Shown here: piece by piece, positions 22,714-34,460 of the stretch
Layout of the letters: every line of letters starts with the position of its first letter
Numbering within the stretch: the stretch's first letter is position 1
Source of the DNA: Plasmodium coatneyi
Lineage: Eukaryota; Apicomplexa; Aconoidasida; Haemosporida; Plasmodiidae
Direction: 5' to 3'
Assembly: GCF_001680005.1 (NCBI RefSeq)
Contig: NC_033565.1
Span: 1,221,501-1,285,500 of the forward strand
DNA: 64,000 bases
Notes under the pieces: generated by a model
What the model was told of the DNA's origin: nothing
The model's input: the letters and a program-made list of their open reading frames with translations, nothing else
Databases searched by the model: none
Program-made: the position numbers and the translations under genes

Positions 22714-23316
22714 TCAAGGGTATTTTTTTTTTTTCATATATTCTTCTTCTTCTCTTTCTTTTTTCTCGATTTCTTCTATAATTTCTTTTTCCTTTAAGAT
22801 CCCTTCATTTTCTTTTATACTTTTTTCATTTTTTAAAATTTTCTTTGCTAACTGTTCCAAGTGTTTCGAAGTATCTCCGATTAATTCGTATTCATTTCTG
22901 TACTCGTTTTCATTTTCTTTGCTAATTTCGTATTTGTGGACAACTCTGTTTTCCTCAGTCACTGATTTTTCATTTGTTTTTTTCTTATTGGTCCAAAGGG
23001 ACTCTAGGAAAGTACACAGCTGCGTAATGTTGTACACATGAAGCAAGTTAATCCCCAAAGTGATGTTCAGGTCAACGTACTTCAAACTTAATAAAGATAT
23101 GAGTGTAACCAACAGTCCCTTGAAAACATTTACAAAATGAATAAACTTATTGGAGAAACATTTCCTGAAGATATAGCAGGACGCCAAAAAAACAACATAA
23201 GTTATATAAATCATTCCTACATGTTCGATATTCAGATATCTTTTGCTTAAAGCCTCCCACATTTTTTCCCCCACTTGGTTGAAATTCATTCCGGCGTTCT
23301 TTTCTTTGTAACTCAT
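22714..23316 (-). CDS. Probable N-terminal part of the desaturase gene, split by poly(A) frameshift
   Basis: This 200-codon frame starts at ATG 23316 (MSYKEKNAGMNF). It has two or three hydrophobic segments between residues about 30 and 115, then a charged Lys/Glu coiled coil. It ends YMKKKKYP at a TGA just after a run of 12 A (plus-strand T at about 22733-22744). With 11 A the frame would continue for 16 residues (NTLDSQKTKDSSGSNI) straight into the first Met of the desaturase frame, giving one protein of about 954 residues. From memory the P. falciparum desaturase is also unusually long (more than 900 residues). No GT donor lies close enough for an intron to repair the join. I think the split is a homopolymer sequencing error, or else a real frameshift; a separate small membrane protein is less likely. 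Confidence 0.7.
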   Translation of the reverse strand: MSYKEKNAGMNFNQVGEKMWEALSKRYLNIEHVGMIYITYVVFLASCYIFRKCFSNKFIHFVNVFKGLLVTLISLLSLKYVDLNITLGINLLHVYNITQLCTFLESLWTNKKKTNEKSVTEENRVVHKYEISKENENEYRNEYELIGDTSKHLEQLAKKILKNEKSIKENEGILKEKEIIEEIEKKEREEEEYMKKKKYP

Positions 23317-24994
23317 CGATTCCCTTCAATGAGTTTCTCTTGACTTTGATCAGGTCAACAATTTAAAAACAAAAAATTCTACTGAACTGTGTTCTTGTAC
23401 ATTTACATGCAAATGTGTACACTTGCTATTTGGTAAAAAGGAAACAGCGCATAATTTTCTTTTTCTCCTTCTTGGAACGTGTGTTTAGGCGCAGCAATTA
23501 ATTTATCTTTTGCTTGTTGCACACATACGCACGTATTCACGTATGCTCGTATACGTTCGAACAACTTTTTTCCCCTGAACAGCTTTTGCTAGGCTATAAA
23601 AAGGGGGAATTACTCCTCTTAAAAGCCACGTATATACGCGCTGCACATGTACTTATATATACTTTATAATCATAGGAAAAATTTACTCCAGCTATATGTA
23701 TAGTATATTTTATTTCGTGGCTCTATTATACTTGTAAAAGTGTCATTTTTTTTGGGTGCTATTTTTGCCAAAATTTCCGAAATTATTTTATTTTTTTTTC
23801 ATTCCATTTTGCGAACAAAAAAAAAATGACACTTTTTCGAATAGCAGATTTTATAACGTTTTGCATAAAAAGCTAATATGCAAATAACATGTCACTTTTA
23901 CATGCATATTTTGTACTTCCACTTTTATGTGTGTATATGATTGTACACGTTTTTACACGCTTGCATAATGATCCCCTTAGAATGTCATTGCACCTTTATA
24001 ATTCCACTACTCATGTGGCTATATATATGTGGTTTATTTTTACATGGGGTGAGAGACCGCGAATTTTTTTTTTTTAATTTTTCCCGTTCATCGGCTAACC
24101 CAATGGTTGGTTTTGTAGAAAATTGCATTCATTCTTTTAAGCTTATTTTTTTAGTTTTATACTTATAGTGGTGATCAAAAAAATGCCTTAAGTGTTTTTT
24201 TAAGTTTTGCAAATTCGGCAAACCCGCACCCCAGCGTTCACTCGAGCACAGTGCCATGCGCATACGTGCATAAGAACATGTGTATACACATTACGTATGC
24301 ATATGCTGCAAACATTTTTGCAGGCGCATCGTACACCCATAAAAAAAGGCTCTCACCATGTGGTGAGAAAATGAATGCAGTGCATATGTCCTTCCTTTTC
24401 GAGGGGTGTTTTGTGCTTTTTCACCCAAAACAGATCAGCCGCTGACTCGACGCAGCGCCATAAAAAAAGCACATATATATAGTAAAAAAAGGAAAATGAA
24501 AATAAAAACCCACCTGCGCATTCCTTTTTGTCACAATTTTTACGCATTCACGACATTGGATGCGATTCGAAGGAATTGCTCTTTATGCATAAAAATGTGC
24601 CTTCTTACAGGGCACGTTCTCTATGAACATGTCGAAATGAAAAACGGGGCTTTAAAACCTTTGGAAGAGGCAACAATTTTGTTTTTCCTCCGCGTATGGG
24701 GTTTGCACGCCGGATCGATGGCATTTTTTTATACACATTTATTTACAAAAACAAACAATTTGTTCGATATGTAACGAATTGGTGAAGACAAACGTTAGCG
24801 CCAACGGAATTTGATTCACGCGTAAATGGCACATTAAAACACAAACGCAAAGTCGAAAAAAGAAGGAGTAAAAGAAGAGGCTAAGCTGAGCCATGAAAGA
24901 GGAGCTTCTGTCTGACAACGTAAGAGACACAGCTTACACGCGAAAGTTAACACAAAAAATGCAAATCTAACACGAACAAAACAATTGTGCAGTT
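23317..24994. other. Intergenic region upstream of the desaturase gene
   Basis: This 1.7 kb AT-rich spacer should contain the desaturase promoter. Its clearest structure is a perfect 18-bp inverted repeat (23736-23753 and 23819-23836) containing AAAAGTGTCATTTTTTTT. A short CTCACC...GGTGAG stem lies near 24351-24366. No coding frame here is convincing. Confidence 0.65.
23736..23836. repeat. Perfect 18-bp inverted repeat
   Basis: AAAAGTGTCATTTTTTTT at 23736-23753 recurs as its exact reverse complement at 23819-23836, with a 65-bp AT-rich loop. It lies about 420 bp upstream of the desaturase start. The arms are partly homopolymer, so the informative core is the GTGTCA/TGACAC. Confidence 0.75.
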
Positions 24995-25606
24995 TTAGGA
25001 AAAAAATTTTACTTTGAGTTCTTTCATTTCGTTAATTAACTGATCTATGGCCTTTTGTCTTTGGTCCATCGTTTCTTGGAGCTCTTTCACTGTATTCGAG
25101 TGTTCTTTATACATTAAAAATAGAGTATCATTTATCCGTTCGCTTTCGTTCAAAAGAAAACTACTTAGTTCGTAATTTTTGTTCAAATCAACATGTAGGT
25201 TGTATACTGAATTGGGCAGAGGTGTAATATCCCCCAAAAAGTCGCCCCCCAACGATATACTCTTTTTTCCATTTTTGCCTATAATTCGTTAAAAAGAGGG
25301 AGAAAAGAAAAGGGATGCAAATTGGGTGAATGAAGAGTGTTTTGCTTTTGCTTCATTCGAGTTTATTGAGTCCGCTTTGCTTTTTGCCCCCTTTTTTCAC
25401 AACGCAAGCAAGGTGAAACAGTCATATGGTGGCAAATAATTTACACCAAGGTGTTGCGCGCGTGAAATAGTAACGCTATGGTGTGGAGGCGATAATTAAA
25501 AAGGCCCTTTTTTCCATTTTTTACCTTTTTTTTTCAATTTCGATTTTCCATAGCTTTTACAATTTAGCAAAGCTAGGATGATAAATAGGAAAAGAGCTAC
25601 TTTCAT
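24995..25606 (-). CDS. Small secreted protein, 121 aa, two exons
   Basis: Exon 1 is 25525-25606 and begins MKVALFLFIILALLNCKSYG, a textbook signal peptide. The intron is 25279-25524 (G|GTAAAA ... AATTATAG|G), and exon 2 is 24995-25278. The junction is phase 1 and completes a Gly codon; total coding length is 366 nt. The mature part starts with a Lys-rich stretch, then GGDFLGDITPLPNSVYNLHV, and ends with an amphipathic Glu/Lys helix that could form a coiled coil. There is no membrane segment after the signal peptide. I do not recognise a family. Exon 2 alone lacks an ATG, which supports the spliced model. It diverges from TCTP over 1.3 kb. Confidence 0.75.
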
Positions 25607-26914
25607 TTTGACTTTCTTATACTAATAGGGGAAGGGGGAAAAAAAAAAGGGAGTTATAATTGGACATATTTTGATGCAAAGAGCAATTTGTATATGTTAT
25701 ACTAAATTATGTGAGAAACGTCGCAGGGACGTCTTCTCTTTTAAAACGACAAAAATGGTTAGGGAAATATTTCGTCTGTTACTTTTACACTTCAAATAAT
25801 GGAACGACGAATAAACCTGTGTAGTTTGGGTGAGAAAAGAGCTATGCGCAATGATTAACACAGCTTTTGCTTATTTGTAAAATTCCTCTTCGCGATAATA
25901 ACGTATGTAATTCGTCCAGGTGCAGCCTTTGGCATTCACATGTGTATATGTAGCACATTACACATTGTATAATAATATTATGTGGATATAGAAACGTTCA
26001 TTTGTTTATTATTAGCGTTACGAATGTCATTTGGACTCTTTTGAAAGGGAGAAATATTTTTTCCGTGTAGTAAAACCTACCTCTTCATATGCAACCTTAC
26101 GGTTAATTGTTACGTATAGGCGTATCTGCTGCTTACGAATTTATTTAACCTTAAACGCTCAAGTGTTTATGTATATACATATGCACAAAGAACTTTTCCG
26201 TTACCCCGACTGGCAAAAGTCATTACATGGTTACTTGGGCCTTGTGCATAATTCGCCCTTTAACATTTAAGCCAATCAAACTGCGGCGAAAAGCGAAGCG
26301 AAAAAATATACATAACTAAATCACGCAACCTATTATTATGCTTATGTCACAGTCGGTCAAGTATGCCATTATTCCAAGTGAGATTATTAAAAAAAAAAAT
26401 TATGCATTACGTGTCACGCATTACATGCAGCATATTACGTTACCCATTTGTACAGTACGAACAACTTAGTGCATCGCACTTTTAACTCCTTCGGCATATG
26501 TTAAACAGTTTACGCATCATTATATTTAAATTTATTTTTTACTTTTTTATTTTTATTCCTTTTTATTTTTCATTTTTGCCATTCATTTGTTTTCCCCCAT
26601 TTTAAAGTTTCTCCCCATTTGTTGCGCAAAATTGTATGACTTGTGACAACTGCATATTTTAGCGCACAAAAAAAGTACATAAAATATAAAAAAAGGGAAA
26701 TTATCCTTGCAAAAATTATTTTAAGTTTAAACTTTGCGTTTTTTTTGAATTTTTACATATTTGTCTTGTTTTTAAACAATAGTTTCGTTACGTATAAGTT
26801 AAACATAGTTATACTGAACTTTGCTCTTGTACGTATGCGCATAAACGCAAAAAATAAGTACACGTTCTTACGCATATATATACTCAACCGTACCACCATT
26901 TGATATCACCCAAA
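25607..26914. other. Divergent promoter region of the secreted protein and TCTP
   Basis: This AT-rich spacer separates two divergent genes. The last 400 bp before TCTP are especially T-rich, and I expect the 5' UTR and promoter of this highly expressed gene there. Short frames such as 26031-26270 and 26643-26903 look like chance. Confidence 0.65.
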
Positions 26915-27430
26915 ATGAAAGTATACAAAGACGTGTTTACCAACGATGAGGTATGTTCCGATTCGTACAATCAAGAAGATCCATTTGGAAATGCAGACTT
27001 TCGCGAAATCGCCTTTGAAGTAAAATCAAATAAAAGAATAAAAGGAAATGACGACTATGGTATTGCCGATAATAGTGAAGAAGCAGTAGATGGAATGGGT
27101 GCCGACGTAGAACAGGTTATTGACATTGTTGACTCCTTCCAATTAACATCCACATCTTTGAGCAAAAAGGAATACAGTGTTTATATAAAGAACTATATGC
27201 AAAAGATTCTCAAATATTTAGAAGAGAAGAAACCAGATCGTGTAGAAGTTTTTAAGACGAAAGCTCAACCACTCATTAAACATATTTTAACAAATTTTGA
27301 TGACTTTGAATTTTACATGGGAGAATCACTTGACATGGATGCAGGCTTGACTTACTCATATTACAAAGGTGAAGAAGTTACTCCACGTTTCGTTTATATA
27401 TCAGATGGGTTATACGAAGAAAAGTATTAA
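26915..27430 (+). CDS. TCTP: Translationally controlled tumour protein homologue
   Basis: This intronless 171-residue frame starts at the ATG in [18 protein letters not shown]; the open frame extends five codons further upstream only through a TTG. Family landmarks are the ICSDSY-like N-terminus, the acidic flexible loop around residues 35-60, the conserved helical hairpin ([19 protein letters not shown]) and the C-terminal [12 protein letters not shown] motif followed by the final beta strands. Length equals that of Plasmodium TCTPs. TCTP is an abundant, conserved MSS4-fold protein that binds calcium; the Plasmodium form is released from infected cells and was reported to react with artemisinin. 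It faces a convergent small gene about 800 bp downstream. Confidence 0.98.
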   Translation: MKVYKDVFTNDEVCSDSYNQEDPFGNADFREIAFEVKSNKRIKGNDDYGIADNSEEAVDGMGADVEQVIDIVDSFQLTSTSLSKKEYSVYIKNYMQKILKYLEEKKPDRVEVFKTKAQPLIKHILTNFDDFEFYMGESLDMDAGLTYSYYKGEEVTPRFVYISDGLYEEKY

Positions 27431-28235
27431 GTCCACAGTGTGCCGCGATGGAGCATACCATGAAAACGCACAAAAAATAAAATAATTCTATAATAATACA
27501 TCCTTTGAGGTATATATACATAAATGAATGGACATTTATTCAATTTATAATTATAGCATGTGCAGTTCGTAAGAAATGAAATGTGAAAGGACCTTTACCT
27601 CTACGTTTTCCTTTTTTTCCCCTTTTCGTTGCTATATACATTTGTGCGAATATATGAAAATGCGTGCAATTTTTCAATCTCAAAAATAGGCTTTAAATTT
27701 ATATCTAAGCATTGACCTGTAAATTTGTTGCAAAAAATGTTGTAAAAAAAGAAGCGAATTAACATTTAGTTATTTTCCCTCATTTTTTCATTTCATTTGC
27801 ATTTTTGAGAAAACATACATGCGGCATACCTTCAAACGAAAATACACATTTCAAGCCTTAAAAATTTTGTAAAGAAATTTACTCGTACAAATTTGAAGTA
27901 AAAGAATAGCGGCTAATGTAGCATGACGCAGCACACACGTGTGCTTGTTCTCACTCGACAATTAAAAGGATACGCTTTTTTTAAGTTTAACATATGAGAC
28001 ACGCCATTGGTGTTTTCCTGCGTATTCTGTATGCTTTTAAATTGTAGGCATACGTTCTCCTCTAAATGGTAAAGTTTACTGGGTAGACTGATTGACCACT
28101 ATGAAATTGCCACCCGCCCATGAACGTGTTTCACCCTTCCCGCAACAATAATGGGAACAACACCGCACAGATTTATTACATAAAAAGATAAGCAGGATGA
28201 CAAGAAAACAATTTCAAAGTATAGTCATCAAATGG
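27431..28235. other. Convergent 3' flank of TCTP
   Basis: An AT-rich spacer of about 800 bp between the TCTP stop and the stop of the small basic gene. I see poly(A)-signal-like AATAAA motifs near 27475 but no gene. Confidence 0.6.
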
Positions 28236-28577
28236 TTAAACTGTTCGTATATTGAAAACATTTTTATTTTTCTTAGGATGATATAAAACATCCATTTTGC
28301 AAAGGTTCAGCTTTTGCGTGAATAACATGTAACCCTTGGGGGGTCGGTGCTTAAAAGTGACATTTCTTTTTTTCCGTTTAGCATAAAACATATACGTAGC
28401 ACGCGGAACTTTTTTTCCCCTTTGGGGCATGCTGAAACGGCCTTTTTTTGTGGAAAAAATAAAATATTTTCTAAAATTATGATGCAGTTTTTCCTTTCTG
28501 CAAGAATTGTTTGCGTGTTTTTTTCTCGTTAATACAATACAGGCGTAAAATACACGGAAGAATTTTGTTAACGCCAT
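28236..28577 (-). CDS. Small basic protein, possibly mitochondrial
   Basis: An ATG-initiated frame of 113 residues stands out in DNA that is otherwise rich in stops. It is strongly basic (many Lys and Arg). It begins MALTKFFRVFYACIVLTRKK, which could be an amphipathic organelle-targeting sequence, and contains a conserved-looking block around residues 50-95 (KKVPRATYMFYAKRKK, then HRPPKGYM). The composition resembles small mitochondrial or apicoplast ribosomal proteins, but I cannot match a family. No intron is needed. It could still be a fortuitous frame; conservation in other Plasmodium species would settle it. Confidence 0.5.
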   Translation of the reverse strand: MALTKFFRVFYACIVLTRKKHANNSCRKEKLHHNFRKYFIFSTKKGRFSMPQRGKKVPRATYMFYAKRKKRNVTFKHRPPKGYMLFTQKLNLCKMDVLYHPKKNKNVFNIRTV

Positions 28578-30350
28578 TATGCCAAATAGGGCGAAAAGAT
28601 ACGCGTCGAAATTTTATGTTTAATATATAGAACGTACAAGGACGAGCGAACGCATATATGCTCGATACGTATGTAAAATGTGAAATTTTCCTTTTTTACC
28701 TTATTTCATTTTTTTCCTTTTTCAAAGTGGAAGGAGAATAAGGGCGTGGTACCGTGCCGATCACTTGCTCCTTATTCTTTCAAACTTTGCAGCTGCGTTT
28801 TATAATAGCATGATTTTCATGTATAAGGCTCTGTTATCTGGCGTTTATCATCTTAAAATAAAATATTAAAAAAATAAATTTTAGTAATATTTTATTTTTC
28901 AGATTTTAATTTTACGCAAATGTTATCTTCATCGCCTCAATAGCTATATATTAACGCTGCAGTCTTCGGTAAAGAAGACGTCGAAAAAAAAAAAAAAAAA
29001 AGAAAGAAGGAAAGAAAAAAAAAAAAAAAATTATATTTATTTTTGCCAAAAAAAAAGTAAAACAAAAACGCAAAATGGCGGGGCGAAAAAGTGTACTTTT
29101 TTTTTTTTTTTTTCAAAAAAAAAGAAATCGAACTAGCCAAAAGTAAAAGATGCACTGCATGTACTCTGTATACATCCAGGGGAACTTTTTAATTGTGCAC
29201 GTATTGGATGAAATTATATATTCTATATGGTACGTGATGTATATACGTACATATGCATAAGTGCATAATATCTGTATTGTAAAAAAATAAATTCGATCCG
29301 TGCGCGTTAGCAAATCATGCATTCGCTCAAAAAAGTAAGTTTTCCACAGGTATGCTTAATGAAGGCCACATTATCTGAGGCCATTTATTTTTACTTCGAA
29401 ACTACGTGGTTCATTTGGCACAAGCGAGCATTAACATAGTGAAATGATGAAGCATATTATGTACATATATTTTTTTTAAATGCATTGCGCCGCTTTATTT
29501 CAAAACAGCAAATGTAAAACAATACTGGTAAATTTTCAGAGTATTTTTTAAAATAAGGGGAACAAAGCTGCCGTGTTGGCTACTGCCGTTTAAGCGCAAG
29601 AATATGCAAATGTGAACGTATGTACACGCGCACCACCACAACGTGTTTTTTCCCCACATTTCAATAAATTGAAAGGAGTTAGCAGAATTGCGTTACTCAT
29701 TATTTGCCCTTTTCAACCACATGAGTTAAGCAAAACGCGTAACTCCACTGACAGCAGTCACAGGTGTATTGCTGAAATTAATGTGAACAATAATGCCGGG
29801 AATTCATATTTCTCTTTGCCCAGTATTCCGTTATTTTGGGGTTATTCATGTTCTCATTTCATCTTTACTTTTCCGCAGAGCATAATTAAGAGGTACATGC
29901 ACAACAGAGGTTGAAGTGCCTTTCCTTTTTGATGCCATAAGTCAGTCGTTTTCCCATTTTGTTATCATGTTTTGTTCCCGTTTTTATAGATTTTTTACGA
30001 ATAAAGAAAAAATTTGCTTAAGAAAAATGTTGTACACAAACTTATAAAATTTTATGCATACATATAAAAACGCACATTAAAGTGGGTTTTACTCTTTTAA
30101 TAAAATTGCTAGATGGAATAGTGCTTCAGAACAATCTCGTATTATGCAGCACACCAAAAAAGGGACCCGTTACCCAATTTGACATTCCCTTTTTTGAAAC
30201 TGCCATAAGGGTAACCCCCATAAATATTCGTTAAAGATAACACTTTTGGTAACACGTATCAGGACTTTATCATCATAAAGTACAATTAAAATGAAACTTA
30301 AAAAATGTAATATGCATATATCTGTTTAATCTTCATCATGTACAGCATTT
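28578..30350. other. AT-rich intergenic region
   Basis: This stretch contains an imperfect hairpin near 28730-28785 (GAGAATAAGG against CCTTATTC), dense poly(A)/poly(T) near 28984-29115, and a 100-codon open frame without an ATG start (29612-29914) that I do not accept. Nothing else is evident. Confidence 0.6.
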
Positions 30351-33300
30351 TCAAAATTTACCCTCCACTTGTTCCCATGTACATACATCTCCATTAGACA
30401 GGGAACAGAACAATTTGTCGTTTTCCAGTATAACATTCTACAAAAGAGAAAAATAATGTTATAGAAAATAAACACGGAAGTAATATAGGGGATCGTATTT
30501 TTTATTATATTTTACTTTTCTTCATTTTGCTTTTTTTTTTTCTCCTTCTTCGCGCTCTTCACCTTTATTGGGAATTCATGCTTTAACGCCCGAACGAACT
30601 TCTTTTCTAAAACGTCAAATCTGGGTAGGTGAGGAAATGAAAATTATGAGGTGTGAACAACAAGCTGTGTGTGCTGCGCTCCACACTGTGTTGCTAAAAA
30701 AGTGCAAACATTAAATTTAAATTATTTTACATTTTTATCGTGTGATCTTCTGAGGCTATAAACAAGTATTTGTTGTGCTTGTCCATTGGGCATTTGTTTG
30801 CACTTGATGGGCCTAATTGGCAATTTAAGAAAGAACAAGTAGGTAAAAAGTAAAATACGAAAAAAAAAAGACAAAAATAGGAGTATAAGTACCAAATTGG
30901 TAAAACGAATGTCTGTCCTAACCTGCGTCTATGTTTATGAAGCATCTGTTGGCTCGGATGTCCCAAATTTTAACAACGCCGCCAGAGTCACAAGAATATA
31001 CCCAATTTGCCTAAAGGTAAATGTGTGTATGTTTTATTTTTATATATAAACTTTATTTAATTTATTAACATTTTTCTTATTTTGTTGCTGAACTTATTAC
31101 ATCTGCGTTGAAGTTAGAGTAGTTGCACGGGAATTGATGTCCATAGAAGGTGTTTTCGCACAGGCCACTTCGCATATCCCAAATCGATACCTGCGTAAAG
31201 ACGAATATAGGTATATTTTTCCTTTTTGAAGAAAAGGCAATAAAAAAGGAGAAACATTTAGAAGCATTTACTAATACTTTTTGAATTACCGTTTTATCAA
31301 CAGACGCACTAACGAGGGTTCTATACGTTGGGTGAAAGCTTACAGAATTTACACTGTCCACGTGCCCCCTTAAAATTTGCCTTTGCCTTAAGCTGTTTAT
31401 GTCGAATATTCTAATCGTCTGATCCATGGATGCGGACGCAAAAAAGTTTCCTAAAAATTAAAGGTAAAAGGGTTAGTTTTATTTCACCCACATGGAAGCA
31501 AATTAATAAATCTGCATATTTATGTGCCCCTTTTCGATTCCATGGGAATGTGCAAAATTTTATGCCCCCATCAGCTCAAGCGCAAGTGCCACGAAACGTG
31601 TTGGTGTGATAGAAGTTATGTGCTCAAATGTACATATGCGTAGGCACGAGTTCATATTTTTTTCTATAAATTTAAAACCTTCGTAATGGAACGACAAACT
31701 CCACACGGGTCCCGTTGAATTTTTAAAAGTGTGAACGCATTTTTCCTTAATCATATCCCACAATTTTATTTTTGAATCTCCACCAGAAGTACACAAGATA
31801 TTGCCGTCCTTATTAAAGCAAATATCGCCTATCCATTTTTTGTGAGCTTGTGAAGCCATGACTAATTCATAATTAGTTACGCTCCATGTCTTCCATTTTC
31901 CATCATCTCCTCCAGTTGCTAACAAATGAACTTTGTCGTTGTATGCAAGACCTAATACTGCATTATCATGAGCATTAAAATGTTTTTGAATCTTTAATAA
32001 GGAAACGCATAAATTTGGACTTTCTTTATCTTCATTTTCGCTTGGTTCACAAGGAGAACTTTCATTGTTAGGCCAAGGGGTGTCTTCTCTTTTGAAAGCT
32101 AGTTTCGCTAAATCGTTTTTATCCTGTTTTGACACAGCGTTTTGCAATGTATTTGTTTTCTTCTCATTTATCGACGAAACATTAGTTGTTGAAGAATTAT
32201 CTAATTTGTCATTTCCTAGCAAATCTTTCAGCTTCTCTATATATTTATTTAATCCTTCGATTTTCGTGTCCCGTTTTTCTTTTTCCAGAACAACTAACAT
32301 TTTTTCTTTAAGAACAGACTTGTAAAAAAACCAAAAGAGGTGATATATGAGTGTTAAAAGGTGTAAGCAATCATGTATATATGCAGGTATCTGTATATAT
32401 GGGCACGACACTTCTTTGCATTTGAATATATTTTTAGCTAAAACTTTAAGCTAATTCGTTAGGTTAAAAAAGGCACATTTAACGTATATATATAATTACT
32501 TCGTATTTGGCTTTTATTTCATCTACAGAATTTTGAATTTTGTCTATTTCCTTTTTTTGCTTTTGTATTTCCTCTATTAAAAATAAAAATTAACAAGTTA
32601 ATATTATCGATGTACATATAAAAATAATGAATGTTTTACTAATTTCGAAAATTTAAAGAGCCTAGGAAAATTATTCTAGACAGTACTATTTAGAGTTTCC
32701 TTTTCCTGTAGAACTCGTTTATGGTGCATTAGGTAGTAATCTCTTTCTTTTATTGTCTTTTGAATTTTTTTACTGAAATTTTGGAAAAAAAGGAACATAT
32801 ATATGTTTAGGCAGGTCCCAGAATGGAATACTATATAAATGTGTTATAGCCCATATATATATATATTTGTTTTTTCTCTCTCTTTGCAGCCATTACTTTG
32901 CGTCTTCCAAAGAATTTTGAACTTCTTTTGTTAATTTTTCATGGTTCAAAAAATCATTTCTTAAAAGCTCATTCTGTGTAAATATGTTTTCGTATTCCGC
33001 TTTTCTCAACCTGTTGATGTCATCACCAAATTTTTTAATGTATTCCTTCTAACAGAGAAAAATATAAATGTATTTTTATATTCATGAAAAAGAATGTTCA
33101 CGCGTCATATATTAATAATTTGAAAGAACAAAGAACGTAAAAAAATGATCACAACCATATGACATTTTTAAAAACGCAGAAATGTGAAAAAACGTGTACG
33201 TGCAACCTCAAAGACTTCAAGCGATTCTATAAATTCATGTTCAAGCATGAAGTTATAAATAAAAGACAGGGCCATAAGAAAGTGTTTTTCATCAATATGA

Positions 33301-33779
33301 TAACTTCTTGAGTTTCTTTCTCCTTAAAAGGGTTAGAAAGAAATTTTAGACATAAAAGTAAATATAAAAAATTGTAAATTGGCTATCTTAAATTGCGTTA
33401 AATTGCCTTAAACAGAGAGCACATGCTTCTGAATACTGCTATATACACTTTTATATCCTTCTATGCGTTTATTTATTCAATAATAATCACTACACCTAGT
33501 GCATATATAATTTTTTAAGCATGATTTTCCCTTGCCTGAAATTGCTTCATTTTTATTGAAACTCGAAATATTAACTACTTTAGCGTTTTTTAGTAACTTT
33601 TCAAATTTTTCTGAATTATCACTGTCAGATTCTAGACTTGATTCTAAACTTGAATTATCCTCGTGTATTTTTTTAATTTTTTCAGTTTTCACATTCTCGT
33701 CATTATCGATGCTTTTTTCTTCTTTGTTGTCTACTGTTTTTTCTACTAAGGATGTTGCATTGTATTCTTCGTTTTCCAT
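30351..33779 (-). CDS. PF20: PF20/SPAG16 axonemal WD40 protein, about 12 exons
   Basis: I traced 12 exons on the minus strand: a Glu/Ser-rich first exon (about 33779-33490), a LisH-like exon (FLMALSFIYNFMLEHEFIESLEVF, about 33.2-33.3 kb), coiled-coil exons (about 33050-32900, 32770-32690, 32580-32500), a long exon (32318-31679) and six shorter exons down to the TGA at 30351-30353. All junctions after the second exon keep frame with GT/AG ends. The seven WD repeats closely follow PF20/SPAG16: SASMDQTIRIFD, then RGHVDSVNSVSFHP, SIWDMRSGLCENTFYGH and GGVVKIWDIR. SPAG16/PF20 bridges the central-pair microtubules of 9+2 axonemes; in Plasmodium the only flagellated stage is the male gamete. The first splice junction is uncertain: no donor-acceptor pair in the right phase is clearly best. 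Introns are short (about 60-200 bp). Confidence 0.88.
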
Positions 33780-34460
33780 TTGGTTTATAGTGTCCTTTTG
33801 TGTCTTCAACGGTTTCCCTTTTGTAGGGTTAATATTTCTATTTTACTGGACATCAAAATTTTATGACTGACGTACCATAAAATATTATGGATTTATGAGA
33901 ACATTTGTTTTTACTTTTAATGCGCTTATTTCAATGAAAATGTTATGCCTTTTCTTTACTAACATATTACTTTATTTTTTTTCTTCATAATATATTTTGC
34001 GAGATAATACGCATGCGTTCATCCATTTTTCTATTTTCTTTCGCACATAGTTTATTAAATGAACGTATGTTTAAGTGCTTCTACTTTTTTTCACTAATTT
34101 ATAGATGTACTATATATTAAATATTTTGATAAATCGTTTACTATATTTTTATTTTCCAAATGTCCAATTTGGAAATTTCCACAAGAGAAATATAAATTCG
34201 TATTCCCCATAGAAAAAACAAAAAATATATGCGTCACATAAGCCAAAATAAATACTCTTCAAATTTGTAGAAATGTAAAGGCAAATGAAGTGTGTGCAAA
34301 TTCTGCTAATGAAGAAAAACAAGATCATTATTCTAAAAGTAATCTATAAATAAAGAAATGCATAAGAAGTAAAATACTTACAAAAGGACAAAATTTAAAT
34401 AGGTTAAAAATAATTAAAAGTTTTGTGCCACAAAATGAAGGGTCAACCTATGTTAAATTT
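33780..34460. other. Intergenic spacer upstream of PF20
   Basis: An AT-rich spacer between the PF20 start and the 3' end of the next minus-strand gene. No feature beyond the expected promoter and 5' UTR of PF20. Confidence 0.6.

Noticed and set aside
29612..29914. 100-codon plus-strand open frame
   Set aside because: No ATG except near its end and no good acceptor in front. Could be an exon, but I see no partner exon.
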